NCBI GenBank assembly: GCA_002309675.1 | Contig: DBXX01000001.1 | Span: forward strand, 3,713-38,131 | Length of the DNA: 34,419 nt | Origin: Lachnospiraceae bacterium UBA1201 | GTDB lineage: Bacteria > Bacillota > Clostridia > Lachnospirales > Lachnospiraceae | Direction of reading: 5' to 3' | Part shown: positions 18,501 through 25,446 of the stretch, one piece after another | Position numbering within the stretch: position 1 is the stretch's first letter | How the letters are laid out: each line of letters starts with the position of its first letter | Notes under the pieces: model-generated | Told to the model about the DNA's origin: nothing | Database searches by the model: none | Seen by the model: only the letters and a program-made list of their open reading frames with translations | Position numbers and translations under genes: made by a program

Positions 18501-19152
18501 GCAAAAGAAACTCAAAGAAGTGGAAAAATACATTAACATAAGCAAAGACGATTTTTGGAAAAACGCTAGCGGAATAGGTAAAGCTAGTCTTGAGATCGCC
18601 ATGACGGTTATTCCTAAGCTTGATATCCCGTATGTGAGTAATATAGTTAAGTTTATTGGATATTTAAGAAAAGGAAAGAGTATTTTTGATATATTTGCGG
18701 ATTTAAATAATAAACCTGCAGTCGGTAAATCGGCCGAGTCTCAACGAACGATGGTTGATTGGCTTTCAAATAGTGTAGAAAACATCAAGGGGGTTAAGTA
18801 TATTGCTGAACCAGTATTGGATGTATCAGAATATATGAAACCTGGAACTGATCCGTCGAAATATGAGAATCTAAAGTATAAATTAGTACGGGTTGATTAC
18901 GGCATTCACTTCACGATATTGGTGGATAATTCAGATCCTACAAAGGATGTGTTGTTTATTATACCGGGTGGAGATCTTAAACAGTGGGATTGTACGAATG
19001 TTTCTATGCGTTATGGGGCTAAGGGAGTAGCAGTTACAGGTTCTGAAGCAGCGTTTGAAGCAGCTTCACGATTGCAGAAGGTTAATGTTACTCCATGGGA
19101 TTCTACTAATATTTCACAAGAGGGTGAATTGAAGTTCTCTTTACAGCCATAG
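12598..19152 (+). CDS. Giant secreted InlB/Flg_new-repeat protein
   Basis: The 2184-residue product has a signal peptide (membrane core VYVVLFALLFIAALGFG, cleavage near VSA-EAS). A tandem array of 23 repeats follows at residues about 64-1805, then a unique region of about 380 residues. Each repeat has the Listeria-Bacteroides (InlB B-repeat, Flg_new) pattern: Y-x-I-x-F-x-x-N-G-G-x-G, then G-Y-x-F-x-G-W, then A-x-W, each about 70-76 residues. Such repeats make elongated surface or adhesion proteins. No LPxTG motif, membrane anchor or surface-binding domain was recognised at the C-terminus (ends KFSLQP), so attachment is unexplained. ATG 12598 is chosen for the signal peptide and AGAGGA. ATG 12541 is in frame, and a stronger site (GGAGAGGAGG) lies 18 bases before it, so the start is uncertain. 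The C-terminal part is more AT-rich than the repeats. Confidence 0.88.
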   Translation: MKGKQIIRNHVYVVLFALLFIAALGFGTVSAEASTSRDSGMELVAAPVSVDALFGSSFRIHKEFTLNFNKNGGSGSQSAVFSSTGSIKLPECRYSKTGYHFTGWKIGSRVYSAGTNFACDSYGSTTAYAQWSANSYTVRYDANGGSGSMSNTSATYDSSFNLRYNSFSRTGYSFVGWSCNGSNYSDHASVKNLTTSGTVTMYARWSPNSITIYFEDGGGYGSQSPIYTSYGSSVTLPVCSYARDGYHFTGWKINGTVYSAGSSISNPCTGGQVAATAQWAVNTYTIAFSANGGSGSMGSITAAYGTAVTLPANGFSKTGSSFTGWTCNGTSYGNGASVKNLTSSNGATVTMTAQWRANGYTIYFEDNGGTGTQSPISTTYGATVTLPACSFARTGYSFAGWKINGTVYKAGDKVQNLCTGGQVAATAQWTPITYTIAFAANGGSGTMSSITLKYDETKALPKCAFSITGSSFTGWAWNGKTYANGASVKNLTSTNGATLTFTAQWKVNSYTIVFEENGGTGTQSNISTTYGATVTLPVCSFARTGYSFAGWKINGTVYKAGDKVKNLCTGGQVVATAQWTPITYTIAFAANGGSGTMSSITLKYDETKALPKCAFSITGSSCTGWTWNGKTYANGASVKNLTSTNGATLTFTAQWKANSYTIVFEENGGTGTQSPINTTYGATVTLPACSFARSGYSFSGWKINGTVYKAGDKVKNLVTGGQVMATAQWKGNPYTITFAANGGTGTQASISTTYGTTVTLPACSFTRIGYTFAGWKIGSKVYKAGDKVKDLVTSGKITATAQWTPITYTIAFAANGGTGSMSKLTVKYDETKALPKCSFSKAGSTFGSWKWNDKTYANGASVKNLTSTNGATLTFTAQWKANSYTIVFEENGGTGTQSNISTTYGATVTLPVCSFARTGYTFAGWKINDTVYKAGDKVKNLCTGGQVVATAQWTPITYTIAFAANGGTGTMSNITVKYNETKTLPKCSFSKAGSSFTAWKWNDKTYANGASVKNLTSTNGATITFTAQWKANSYTIVFEDNGGTGTQANISTTYGATVTLPACSFARTGYTFAGWKINDTVYKAGDKVKNLCTGGQVVATAQWTPITYKIAFAANSGTGTMSSITLKYDEAKALPKCAFSYTGSSFTGWKWNGKTYANGASVKNLTSTNGATLTFTAQWKANSYTIVFEENGGTGTQANISTTYGATVTLPVCSFARTGYSFAGWKINGTVYKAGDKVKNLCTGGQVVATAQWKGNPYTIAFSSNGGSGKQSSVNTTYGETVTLPACSFTRTGCSFDGWKIGSKVYKAGEKVKNLCTGGQVVAIAQWKGNPYTIVFEENGGTGTQANISTMYSATVTLPVCSFTRTGYSFAGWKINGTVYKAGDRVKNLCTGGQVVATAQWKGNTYTVQFDPSGGVGNMDDQVMVYGTSKKLSLNTFTKTGYTFAGWTRTKGSTTVNLKDEQAVATLAPRQGQVVTLYAVWHRNPTYSLIFNPMGGTGYMEQEYFVWGVPQKIQKNQFKYFGKVFVGWSKTRNGTKADYVDEQVVSSVIKQEGAVVELFAVWKDSTTYTLRFNSNGGTGTMADQPMTYDVSESIRVNTFKKKGYYFAGWSLTKDPLVKKYSDGQFVSRVTATDKAIVTLYAIWEVAPVYKVRFDSNGGSGLMSIQQHVYGESTALTKNAFKRTGYTFMGWSTDKKATTATYRDEQPVKNLTSTNGETIILYAIWSQNKYSIVYYPNNGTPALKTVAMKGGKEVVIEANTFKKSNSEFVLWNTKSDGTGTCYTAGQTLKKGFDAQNNETIRLYAQWRSDRITSTDKGKTFKYEAWVLPKTYVYIPFVKPATVPASSTGLYKSEYSNPDFTIMVNGYDITAPFADGELDGYIHLLPDGSAPNAQVSSNDLYIYNNADEPKYVKLSFVSDQYSYTLDGHTSMVWKVNPYALSSFPAPYNCSIWEVYLCPDDISMILTMDGMQKKLKEVEKYINISKDDFWKNASGIGKASLEIAMTVIPKLDIPYVSNIVKFIGYLRKGKSIFDIFADLNNKPAVGKSAESQRTMVDWLSNSVENIKGVKYIAEPVLDVSEYMKPGTDPSKYENLKYKLVRVDYGIHFTILVDNSDPTKDVLFIIPGGDLKQWDCTNVSMRYGAKGVAVTGSEAAFEAASRLQKVNVTPWDSTNISQEGELKFSLQP
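13675..16800 (+). repeat. Fourteen near-identical repeat units inside the giant gene
   Basis: Units 5-18 are highly similar at DNA level, with a period of roughly 223 bases and phrases such as GGAACGGTCTACAAAGCAGG recurring almost unchanged. Units 1-4 and 19-23 have diverged. The pattern indicates recent internal duplication or gene conversion. Confidence 0.9.
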
Positions 19153-19212
19153 ACTAATAATCGGGCAATAAGAACGGATAAAACATCCATTAGTAGTAAA
19201 GTATACCCTAGG

Positions 19213-19257
19213 AAGGGGCCTGTGAAAAAACGAGTAATCGTTTTTCGCAGGCCCTTT
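19213..19257 (+). terminator. Terminator of the giant gene
   Basis: GGGCCTGTGAAAAA pairs with TTTTTCGCAGGCCC (one mismatch or wobble) around CGAGTAATCG, then TTTCCTTC. The stem's A-rich half makes it function-like in both directions. Confidence 0.8.
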
Positions 19258-19313
19258 CCTTCTAAAATCATATCTCGGGCGATGTGATAGCAAAGGGTTT
19301 ATAAATATTTCAT

Positions 19314-19342
19314 TTGCTTTTCCTTTGAAGATTATGTATAAT
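19314..19342 (+). promoter_or_regulatory. Promoter of the HD-GYP gene
   Basis: TTGCTT (19314-19319) and TATAAT (19337-19342) are exactly 17 bases apart. The implied leader up to 19489 is about 140 bases. I found no match to the c-di-GMP (GEMM) riboswitch consensus in it. Confidence 0.7.
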
Positions 19343-19489
19343 AAGAGTAATGATGGCGCAATTTGCGTTTTATTGCGTTGTTAACTGAATTCATTATTGC
19401 TTTATCAGATTATTTCGGCGTTTTATCCGCCCGTCTGGAAGTGCGCCGGTCAGGGATGGGCATCCACAGGGTGCTAGGAAGGGTGCAAT

Positions 19490-21637
19490 ATGGATACGAC
19501 AATAACTAAAGGGAATAGCAGAAGTCTCAGAATTGTGCAGATGCTTCTTCTGTGTGTATTTGGCATCGGCCTGAATGTGCTATGTTCGACGATTGCATCA
19601 CATTTTTCTTGGAGGATCTACCTGGATGCCGTGGGAACGGTCTTCACGGCGGTCTTCGGCGGTTATATTCCCGGCGTTATCACCGGTATCCTGACGAACC
19701 TGTTCACGGGCATTCTGATCGATGACAGTTCGTTCTACTATGGCTCGCTGAATGTGCTTATTGCCATCATTTCCGCATACATGGCGCGTAAAGGCCTCTT
19801 ACGGAAACCTTGGGGTGTTTTGGCGTGTATCTTAAGTCTGGCAGCGGTCGGCGGTTTTTTGGGCTCGCTGATCACCTGGTGCATCAATGGCGCTGTGAAG
19901 GAAGGATTTGGCGTAGATAAGGAAATCTTTTCTGCGGCGCATTGGGGAGAGTTCATCAACTCCATTCTTGCAGATCTGTTCCGGGATCTTTTGGATAAGA
20001 CCGTTACGGTCCTGCTCGTGCTCATACCGTACTTCCTGATCCCGAAGAATATTCGCAGAAAACTTCGGTTCCGTGGCTGGCAACAGCGAGCGCTGAGCCA
20101 TGAGGAGAAGGATGAACTGGCGAAACTGACAACGCGGCGCACTTCGCTCCGTACGAAACTGATCGTCCTGTTTCTCGCCTTTTCGCTCTTTATATCCGCA
20201 TGGGCATGCGGCGTCAGCTTATGGGTATATAAGAAAAGCGCTGAAGATGAAAAAACCCGTCTGGCTCAGGAGACTGCAGCCCTCGCGGCGGCGGTCATTG
20301 ATCCGGATCAGATCGACGCCTATCTGCTCTTGGGTCAGCATGTACAGGGATACAGGAAGACCGAGGACCTTCTGAAAGGCATCAAAGAAACATCTCCCGA
20401 TATCGAATACGTGTATGTATATAAGATCGAGGAAGATGGCTGTCATGTTGTTTTTGATGTGGATACAGAATCAGTCGAGGGCCAGGAACCCGGGGCGGTT
20501 ATCCCGTTTGACCCTTCGTTTGAGAAGTTTATTCCGGATCTGCTGGCCGGGAAAGAGATCGACCCCGTCGTTTCGGACGATATGTTCGGCTGGCTTTTAA
20601 CGGTTTATCAACCTGTGAGAAACCAATACGGTGAAACCGTATGCTACGCGGCGGTCGACATCTCCATGAAACAGCTCACGGCGAATAATATCATCTTCCT
20701 GACGAAGATGATCTCCCTGTTCCTGGGCTTTGTGCTGTTGGCACTGGTCTTGGGCTGGTGGTTCGCGGAATACAACATTACCTTCCCGGTCAATGCGATG
20801 GCGCAAAGCTCCGGATCCTTTGCCTACAATAACGGTGAAGGACTTGAGGAGAGCGTTGAAAATCTGAAACAGCTGGATATTCGCACGGGCGACGAGATCG
20901 AGAACCTGCACCAGACGTTGATCAAGATGAGTACCGATGCGGTACAGCATGTGGAGGATCTGGAGGCGAAAAACGATACCATCTCGAAGATGCAGACCGC
21001 GCTGATCGTTGTGCTTGCGGACATGGTGGAAGGCCGTGACGAAGACACCGGAGATCACATCAAAAAGACCTCCGCTTACGTGAAGATCATCATGGACGGC
21101 TTGCGAAAGAAAGGCTATTATACGGAACAGTTGACGGACCAGTTCGTTAAGGATGTATATCATTCGGCACCGCTACATGATATCGGTAAGATCGGCGTTT
21201 CCGATCTGATCTTGAACAAACCCGGAAAACTGACCGACGAAGAGTTTGCGGAGATGAAGAAGCACACCTTGATCGGTGAAGATATCCTGAATAAAGTTAT
21301 GGCAAATGTTCCCGAGTCCGGGTATCTGACGGAGGCGCGCAACCTGGCCGGTGGTCATCACGAGAAGTGGAACGGAAAAGGTTACCCACGCGGCTTAAGC
21401 GGGGAGGATATCCCGCTTTCGGCCCGTATCATGGCCGTGGCGGACGTATTTGACGCGCTGATCTCCAAACGCATCTACAAACCTCCGTTCTCAATCGAAA
21501 AAGCCCTGAGCATCATCAAGGAAGATGCCGGTTCGCATTTCGATCCGCTGGTCGCAGAAGCGTTCCTTTCGGAGGAGGAAGAAGTGCGGAAGATCGCCGA
21601 AGCATTTGGCGCCGATGTAGATATCCTTTTAGAGTAA
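19490..21637 (+). CDS. Membrane-anchored HD-GYP phosphodiesterase with ECF-S-like N-terminus
   Basis: The 715-residue protein has three parts. Residues about 15-190 form a multi-pass membrane domain (YLDAVGTVFTAVFGGYIPGVITGILTNL) that resembles substrate-binding S components of ECF transporters. A membrane segment at about 219-247, an extracytoplasmic sensor region to about 397 (a Cache-like fold is possible) and a second segment at about 398-424 follow. A HAMP-like linker then leads to an HD-GYP domain from about 500. Key residues are present: HD at 563-564 (HDIGKIG), HH at 623-624 and GYP at 631-633, followed by ADVFDAL. HD-GYP enzymes hydrolyse cyclic di-GMP, so activity is likely. It may sense a small molecule through its N-terminus. 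The serpin gene starts 46 bases downstream, probably in the same transcript. Confidence 0.88.
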   Translation: MDTTITKGNSRSLRIVQMLLLCVFGIGLNVLCSTIASHFSWRIYLDAVGTVFTAVFGGYIPGVITGILTNLFTGILIDDSSFYYGSLNVLIAIISAYMARKGLLRKPWGVLACILSLAAVGGFLGSLITWCINGAVKEGFGVDKEIFSAAHWGEFINSILADLFRDLLDKTVTVLLVLIPYFLIPKNIRRKLRFRGWQQRALSHEEKDELAKLTTRRTSLRTKLIVLFLAFSLFISAWACGVSLWVYKKSAEDEKTRLAQETAALAAAVIDPDQIDAYLLLGQHVQGYRKTEDLLKGIKETSPDIEYVYVYKIEEDGCHVVFDVDTESVEGQEPGAVIPFDPSFEKFIPDLLAGKEIDPVVSDDMFGWLLTVYQPVRNQYGETVCYAAVDISMKQLTANNIIFLTKMISLFLGFVLLALVLGWWFAEYNITFPVNAMAQSSGSFAYNNGEGLEESVENLKQLDIRTGDEIENLHQTLIKMSTDAVQHVEDLEAKNDTISKMQTALIVVLADMVEGRDEDTGDHIKKTSAYVKIIMDGLRKKGYYTEQLTDQFVKDVYHSAPLHDIGKIGVSDLILNKPGKLTDEEFAEMKKHTLIGEDILNKVMANVPESGYLTEARNLAGGHHEKWNGKGYPRGLSGEDIPLSARIMAVADVFDALISKRIYKPPFSIEKALSIIKEDAGSHFDPLVAEAFLSEEEEVRKIAEAFGADVDILLE

Positions 21638-21682
21638 AGGTTGAAATACTCCTTCACAAGCAGATTTATTTAGGAGGAGACT

Positions 21683-23530
21683 ATGAAGAAAATCGGTTTA
21701 GTAGCGCTTATGTTGATACTTTCGTTGGCGAGTTGTTCGCCGGCTAAGGATGCACCTTCAACGGAAGCGGGAGGTTCTACTCTTTCACAAAGCGTTGAAG
21801 CAACTACGCCGGTTGAAACAACTAAAGCCGAAACGACACCGGCCGAGACCGGCCCGGTTAAGATCGAACATGGAAAGTTTACGATCTTTTGCATGAATTA
21901 TAACAGTTATTATGTTGTGGATCCGTGGTGCCCGATCACAATGGAGAATAGGGATTTTAATGATGGTGACTGGTTCATGCCATATGATGGCACGTTCTAT
22001 GAGATCGAAGCGGATGCTACCGGTTTCTCGGAAGACTCGTGGAATGTTGACCAATTGTTCAGCGCGAAGAGAATCATCTTAAAAGATGCAGTTGATACTT
22101 TCGGTATACCGGAATTAGGGGCGGGTAGCGACTCGGCCCTGCATGTATATAGATCCGGTTCGGAAGAATATATCCTCGCTCGTGACACAAGAGGATATAA
22201 AGTATTCTTTTATGATGCAATGCGGTGGCCCCAGTGCGTGGGGATAATTCCGTTCAATTACGCGCAGGATGGTATTTTGACAGCAGAAACCATGGAGCGT
22301 TTCCTGCATCCGCAGAAAAATGAAGGACCTGAAGTTGCGATCTTAGCAAAGCAGCTGACGGAAGGCTTGAAAGATGCTTCTGCGTCGTCGGATGACATTT
22401 CGGATGCGTTCGTTGCTGCCTATACGGAATTTGCCGATAAGTTGGCGGATGTGATGTTGGATCAGTCCGAAAAAGGAAGCAACTTCCTGATTTCCCCGCT
22501 TTCCGTTATGACTTGTATATCCATGGCTGCAAATGGAGCGGCCGGTGACACATTGACCCAGATGGAAGCTGCCCTCGGTGAAAACCTCAACCTGGAGGAG
22601 GTCAATCAGGGGCTTCAGAGCTGGTATGCTTATTGCAGTAAAAATGCTCCGGAAGCTCTCCGGTTTGCGAACTCGATCTGGCTCAATAAGGATTCGGACA
22701 TAGAAGAACGGATACGAGAGGATTTTTTGCGTAAGAGCATTAATAATCTGGATACCAGTATCTATTCGACCCCGTTTAACACACAGGGGTTGGAGGATAT
22801 CAACAACTGGAGCAGATCAAAGACCTTCGGTATGATCCCCAACATTTTGGACCGGTTTAATGAGGGGGACGCGATCGTCCTGCTGAATACACTCTTCTTT
22901 GATGCTCAATGGACCATTCCGTTTGATCCTGCAGCTACGGTAATTCAAGATTTTAAGGATAGTAATGGAAACATAGAGAAAGTGGAGATGATGCGTGGCT
23001 ACGCGGAGTGTGAACTCTGGGAGTCGTATGTAGATCAAGATCCATTCGGCATGGTGAAATCCTTTGAAGGCGCTCCGTTTGTATTCGCGGCGCTTCTGCC
23101 GAGATGGGATGAGAGCGCAGAAGATTTGCTTAGAAGACTTGATGCACAGAAACTGAGCGAAATGTTCGAGACGTGGAAAGCAAATGGTTTCCCGGGAGAA
23201 TATGGAATGGATATAGTTGTGCCGAAATTCGATTATTCGGCAGATTATGATCTTTCGGGATCTTTGAAAGCATTGGGTATAACGGATGCGTTTGATCCGG
23301 CATTGGCCGACTTTTCGAACATGACCGGTGATCGTTCCCTGTTTCTTACGCGTGCGGTTCATAAGACCAGCATTGAGTTAAATGAAAGAGGGACCCGGAT
23401 CGCGGCCGGGGCAGCTACGTCCGGCGGCTATGGCATGAGCCTGCGTTTTGACAGACCGTTTGTATACGTGATCTATGAGTCAAACTACGGGCTTCCGGTC
23501 TTCATCGGCCTGGTAAACCATATCAATTGA
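21683..23530 (+). CDS. Serpin lipoprotein with an extra N-terminal domain
   Basis: The 615-residue product has a lipoprotein signal (LSLASC, Cys 18), a Thr/Glu-rich linker to about 48, an unrecognised domain (about 50-215) and a serpin domain from about 222. Serpin landmarks are SNFLISPLSVMTCISMAANGA, FANSIWLN, VLLNTLFFDAQW, the shutter and breach strands, and FDRPFVYVIYE near the end. The reactive-centre hinge begins at Glu565: ELNERGTRIAAGAATSGG. The Gly-Thr at 570-571 and the Ala-rich hinge suggest an inhibitory serpin. Arg572-Ile573, where Glu-Ala is usual, and a loop about three residues shorter than in alpha-1-antitrypsin are unusual. Bacterial serpins inhibit host or competitor serine proteases. 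AGGAGG precedes ATG 21683. Confidence 0.92.
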   Translation: MKKIGLVALMLILSLASCSPAKDAPSTEAGGSTLSQSVEATTPVETTKAETTPAETGPVKIEHGKFTIFCMNYNSYYVVDPWCPITMENRDFNDGDWFMPYDGTFYEIEADATGFSEDSWNVDQLFSAKRIILKDAVDTFGIPELGAGSDSALHVYRSGSEEYILARDTRGYKVFFYDAMRWPQCVGIIPFNYAQDGILTAETMERFLHPQKNEGPEVAILAKQLTEGLKDASASSDDISDAFVAAYTEFADKLADVMLDQSEKGSNFLISPLSVMTCISMAANGAAGDTLTQMEAALGENLNLEEVNQGLQSWYAYCSKNAPEALRFANSIWLNKDSDIEERIREDFLRKSINNLDTSIYSTPFNTQGLEDINNWSRSKTFGMIPNILDRFNEGDAIVLLNTLFFDAQWTIPFDPAATVIQDFKDSNGNIEKVEMMRGYAECELWESYVDQDPFGMVKSFEGAPFVFAALLPRWDESAEDLLRRLDAQKLSEMFETWKANGFPGEYGMDIVVPKFDYSADYDLSGSLKALGITDAFDPALADFSNMTGDRSLFLTRAVHKTSIELNERGTRIAAGAATSGGYGMSLRFDRPFVYVIYESNYGLPVFIGLVNHIN

Positions 23531-23551
23531 TCTGAATACGATTTCGATACC

Positions 23552-23584
23552 ATACGGGGGCTTGATTTTTCCAAGTCCCCGTAT
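23552..23584 (+). terminator. Hairpin after the serpin gene, overlapping the next promoter
   Basis: ATACGGGG pairs with CCCCGTAT and CTTG with CAAG around a T-rich loop. There is no T run after it, so termination may be weak. Confidence 0.55.
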
Positions 23585-23590
23585 TATAAT
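23562..23590 (+). promoter_or_regulatory. Promoter of the thiamine operon
   Basis: TTGATT (23562-23567) and TATAAT (23585-23590) are 17 bases apart and end about 20 bases before the riboswitch. The -35 box lies inside the serpin terminator hairpin. Confidence 0.75.
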
Positions 23591-23607
23591 ATCTTCGTAA
23601 CTGAATA

Positions 23608-23695
23608 TAGGGGAGCTTGCGTAGGCAGGCTGAGAGTAAGCGAATGCTTTGACCCTTTAACCTGATTTGGATAATGCCAACGTAGGGAGATATGA
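23608..23695 (+). promoter_or_regulatory. TPP riboswitch (THI element) aptamer
   Basis: The leader contains the thi-box landmarks in order: GGGGAGC, GGCTGAGA, GACCCTTTAACCTGAT, TTGGATAATGCCAACGTAGGGA. These are the pyrimidine- and pyrophosphate-sensing arms of the thiamine pyrophosphate aptamer. It should lower expression of the thiamine salvage genes when TPP is plentiful. Confidence 0.97.
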
Positions 23696-23701
23696 TGAAC
23701 C

Positions 23702-23733
23702 GCGCGCAATCCTTTTTTTGCGTGCTTTTTTTG
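23702..23733 (+). terminator. Riboswitch-controlled terminator
   Basis: GCGCGCAA pairs with TTGCGTGC (one wobble) and is followed by seven T. It lies seven bases after the aptamer and about 45 bases before thiM, so control is by transcription termination. Confidence 0.9.
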
Positions 23734-23778
23734 TATTGAAGTTACATTGTCCGAATCCCTCTGGAAAGGAGAGATCAA

Positions 23779-24600
23779 ATGTTAAAAGAGATTACCGAAA
23801 ACGTGCGGAAGAAAACTCCGCTGGTGCACAACATCACGAATTATGTCACGGTCAATGATGTGGCAAATGTCCTGCTGGCTTGCGGCGGCAGCCCGATCAT
23901 GTCCGACGAACCGGACGATGTCGTGGACATCACGTCGATCTGCGGCGGCCTTAACATCAACATCGGAACGCTGAATAAGCAGTCCATCGAGGCGATGTTC
24001 GCGGCGGGTAAGAGAGCCAACGAACTGGGACATAAGGTCCTGCTGGACCCCGTAGGTGCAGGCGCGAGTGCGCTGCGCACGAAGACCGCAGTCGACCTGA
24101 TGGAGCAGGTGCGCTTCGATGTGATCCGCGGAAACATTTCCGAGATCAAGACTCTGGCGACCGGAGCCGGCACCACGAAGGGCGTGGATGCCGATGTTGC
24201 CGACGCTGTGACCGACGCTAACTTAGACCGCTCGGTCGCATTTGCCAAATCGTTCGCAAAAGCGAGCGGATGCGTTGTCGCCATCACAGGAGCCATTGAC
24301 CTCGTGGCGGACGCGGAGAGATGTTTTGTGATCCGCAACGGTCGTCCCGAGATGGGACGCATCACCGGAACCGGCTGCCAGCTGTCCGGCCTGATGACCG
24401 CGTTTCTCGTGGCGAACCCCGACCGCATCCTGGAGGCAGCCGCTGCGGCAGTCTGCACCATGGGCCTGGCGGGCGAGATCGGCTACGCAAACCTGCAGCC
24501 GAACGAGGGCAATTCGTCCTACCGCAACCGCATCATCGACGCTATTTACAACATGGATGGTGACATGCTGGAGAGAGGTGCGAAATATGAAATTCGATGA
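23779..24600 (+). CDS. thiM: Hydroxyethylthiazole kinase ThiM
   Basis: The 273-residue protein phosphorylates the thiazole alcohol in thiamine salvage. Family landmarks are TPLVHNITNYVTVNDVANVLL at the N-terminus, SPIMSDEPDDV, the LLDPVGAGAS loop and the MGRITGTGCQLSGL anion hole with the catalytic Cys. Length is normal. ATG 23779 follows AAAGGAGAG. It is the first gene after the TPP riboswitch, and its last 14 bases overlap thiE. Confidence 0.97.
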   Translation: MLKEITENVRKKTPLVHNITNYVTVNDVANVLLACGGSPIMSDEPDDVVDITSICGGLNINIGTLNKQSIEAMFAAGKRANELGHKVLLDPVGAGASALRTKTAVDLMEQVRFDVIRGNISEIKTLATGAGTTKGVDADVADAVTDANLDRSVAFAKSFAKASGCVVAITGAIDLVADAERCFVIRNGRPEMGRITGTGCQLSGLMTAFLVANPDRILEAAAAAVCTMGLAGEIGYANLQPNEGNSSYRNRIIDAIYNMDGDMLERGAKYEIR

Positions 24601-25225
24601 GAAGGATCTCCTTCTGTATGCGATCACGGACCGAAACTGGTTAAATGGGAAGACACTCGTGAGCCAGGCGGAGCTGGCCCTGCAGGGCGGCGCGACCATC
24701 CTTCAGCTACGCGAGAAGCACCTTGACGACGAGGCGTTCTTTAAGGAAGCCCTGGAGATCGGCGAACTGTGCCGCAGGTACCACGTGCCCTTCATCGTGA
24801 ATGACAACGTGGAGGTGGCGCTGAAGGTCGGCGCGGACGGCATCCACGTGGGCCAGAAGGACATGGCCGCGGGCGATGTCCGCCGCCTCTTAGGACCGGA
24901 TAAGATCCTCGGAGTTTCGGCGCAGACGGTTGAGCAGGCGCTCCTGGCAGAGAGAAACGGCGCGGACTACCTGGGCGTGGGAGCGGTTTTTCCCACGGGC
25001 TCGAAGGACGACGCAGATGACGTTAGCCACGAGACATTGGCCGCGATCTGCAAGGCCGTAAAGATACCCGTCGTGGCCATCGGCGGCATCACGAAAAACA
25101 ACGTTCTCGAACTGAAAGGCACCGGCATCGACGGAATATCCGTGATCAGCGCGATCTTCGCGCAGCCGGACATACTCGGGGCCACGCAGGAACTAAGGAG
25201 CTTGTGCGAGGAACTGGTTAAGTAA
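24587..25225 (+). CDS. thiE: Thiamine-phosphate synthase ThiE
   Basis: The 212-residue TIM-barrel enzyme joins HMP pyrophosphate and thiazole phosphate to make thiamine phosphate. Signatures include LQLREKHLDDEAF, IVNDNVEVALKVGADGIHVGQKD, ILGVSAQT, DYLGVGAVFPTGSKDDA and VVAIGGI (substrate-phosphate binding). ATG 24587 is chosen because it gives the normal N-terminus and has GAGAGG upstream. The frame opens earlier inside thiM. After it comes a 220-base gap with stacked hairpins before thiD. Confidence 0.97.
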   Translation: MKFDEKDLLLYAITDRNWLNGKTLVSQAELALQGGATILQLREKHLDDEAFFKEALEIGELCRRYHVPFIVNDNVEVALKVGADGIHVGQKDMAAGDVRRLLGPDKILGVSAQTVEQALLAERNGADYLGVGAVFPTGSKDDADDVSHETLAAICKAVKIPVVAIGGITKNNVLELKGTGIDGISVISAIFAQPDILGATQELRSLCEELVK

Positions 25226-25250
25226 AACCAAACAACGGAAGATACAAGGA

Positions 25251-25394
25251 AGGTTTGCTCCGCAAACCTCAGATGCTCGAAGTTTATTTTTTTCTTTGAA
25301 GCATGCTTCAAGAAAAAAACCAAACTTCTCACGTCAGAGGTCAGCATAGCTGACCTCTGACAGCGGGCGATCGGGGGCACCACCTTCACCCGCT
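25251..25394. repeat. Cluster of four hairpins between thiE and thiD
   Basis: From left to right: AGGTTTGC/GCAAACCT (25251-25269); a long near-palindrome bounded by GAAGTTT and AAACTTC and centred on TTGAAGCATGCTTCAA (25279-25328); a perfect 13-base stem GTCAGAGGTCAGC with an ATA loop (25333-25361); and AGCGGG/CCCGCT (25362-25394). There is no open gene here. It looks like an intergenic mobile or REP-type element set inside the operon. Confidence 0.75.
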
Positions 25395-25446
25395 ATAGAA
25401 AACGTATATGCTGAAATAATAAAAACATTTGAGTGAGGTAAAAGAC

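Noticed and set aside
19343..19489. c-di-GMP riboswitch in the HD-GYP leader
   Set aside because: The leader is long and GC-rich near its end, but the conserved GEMM core words are absent.
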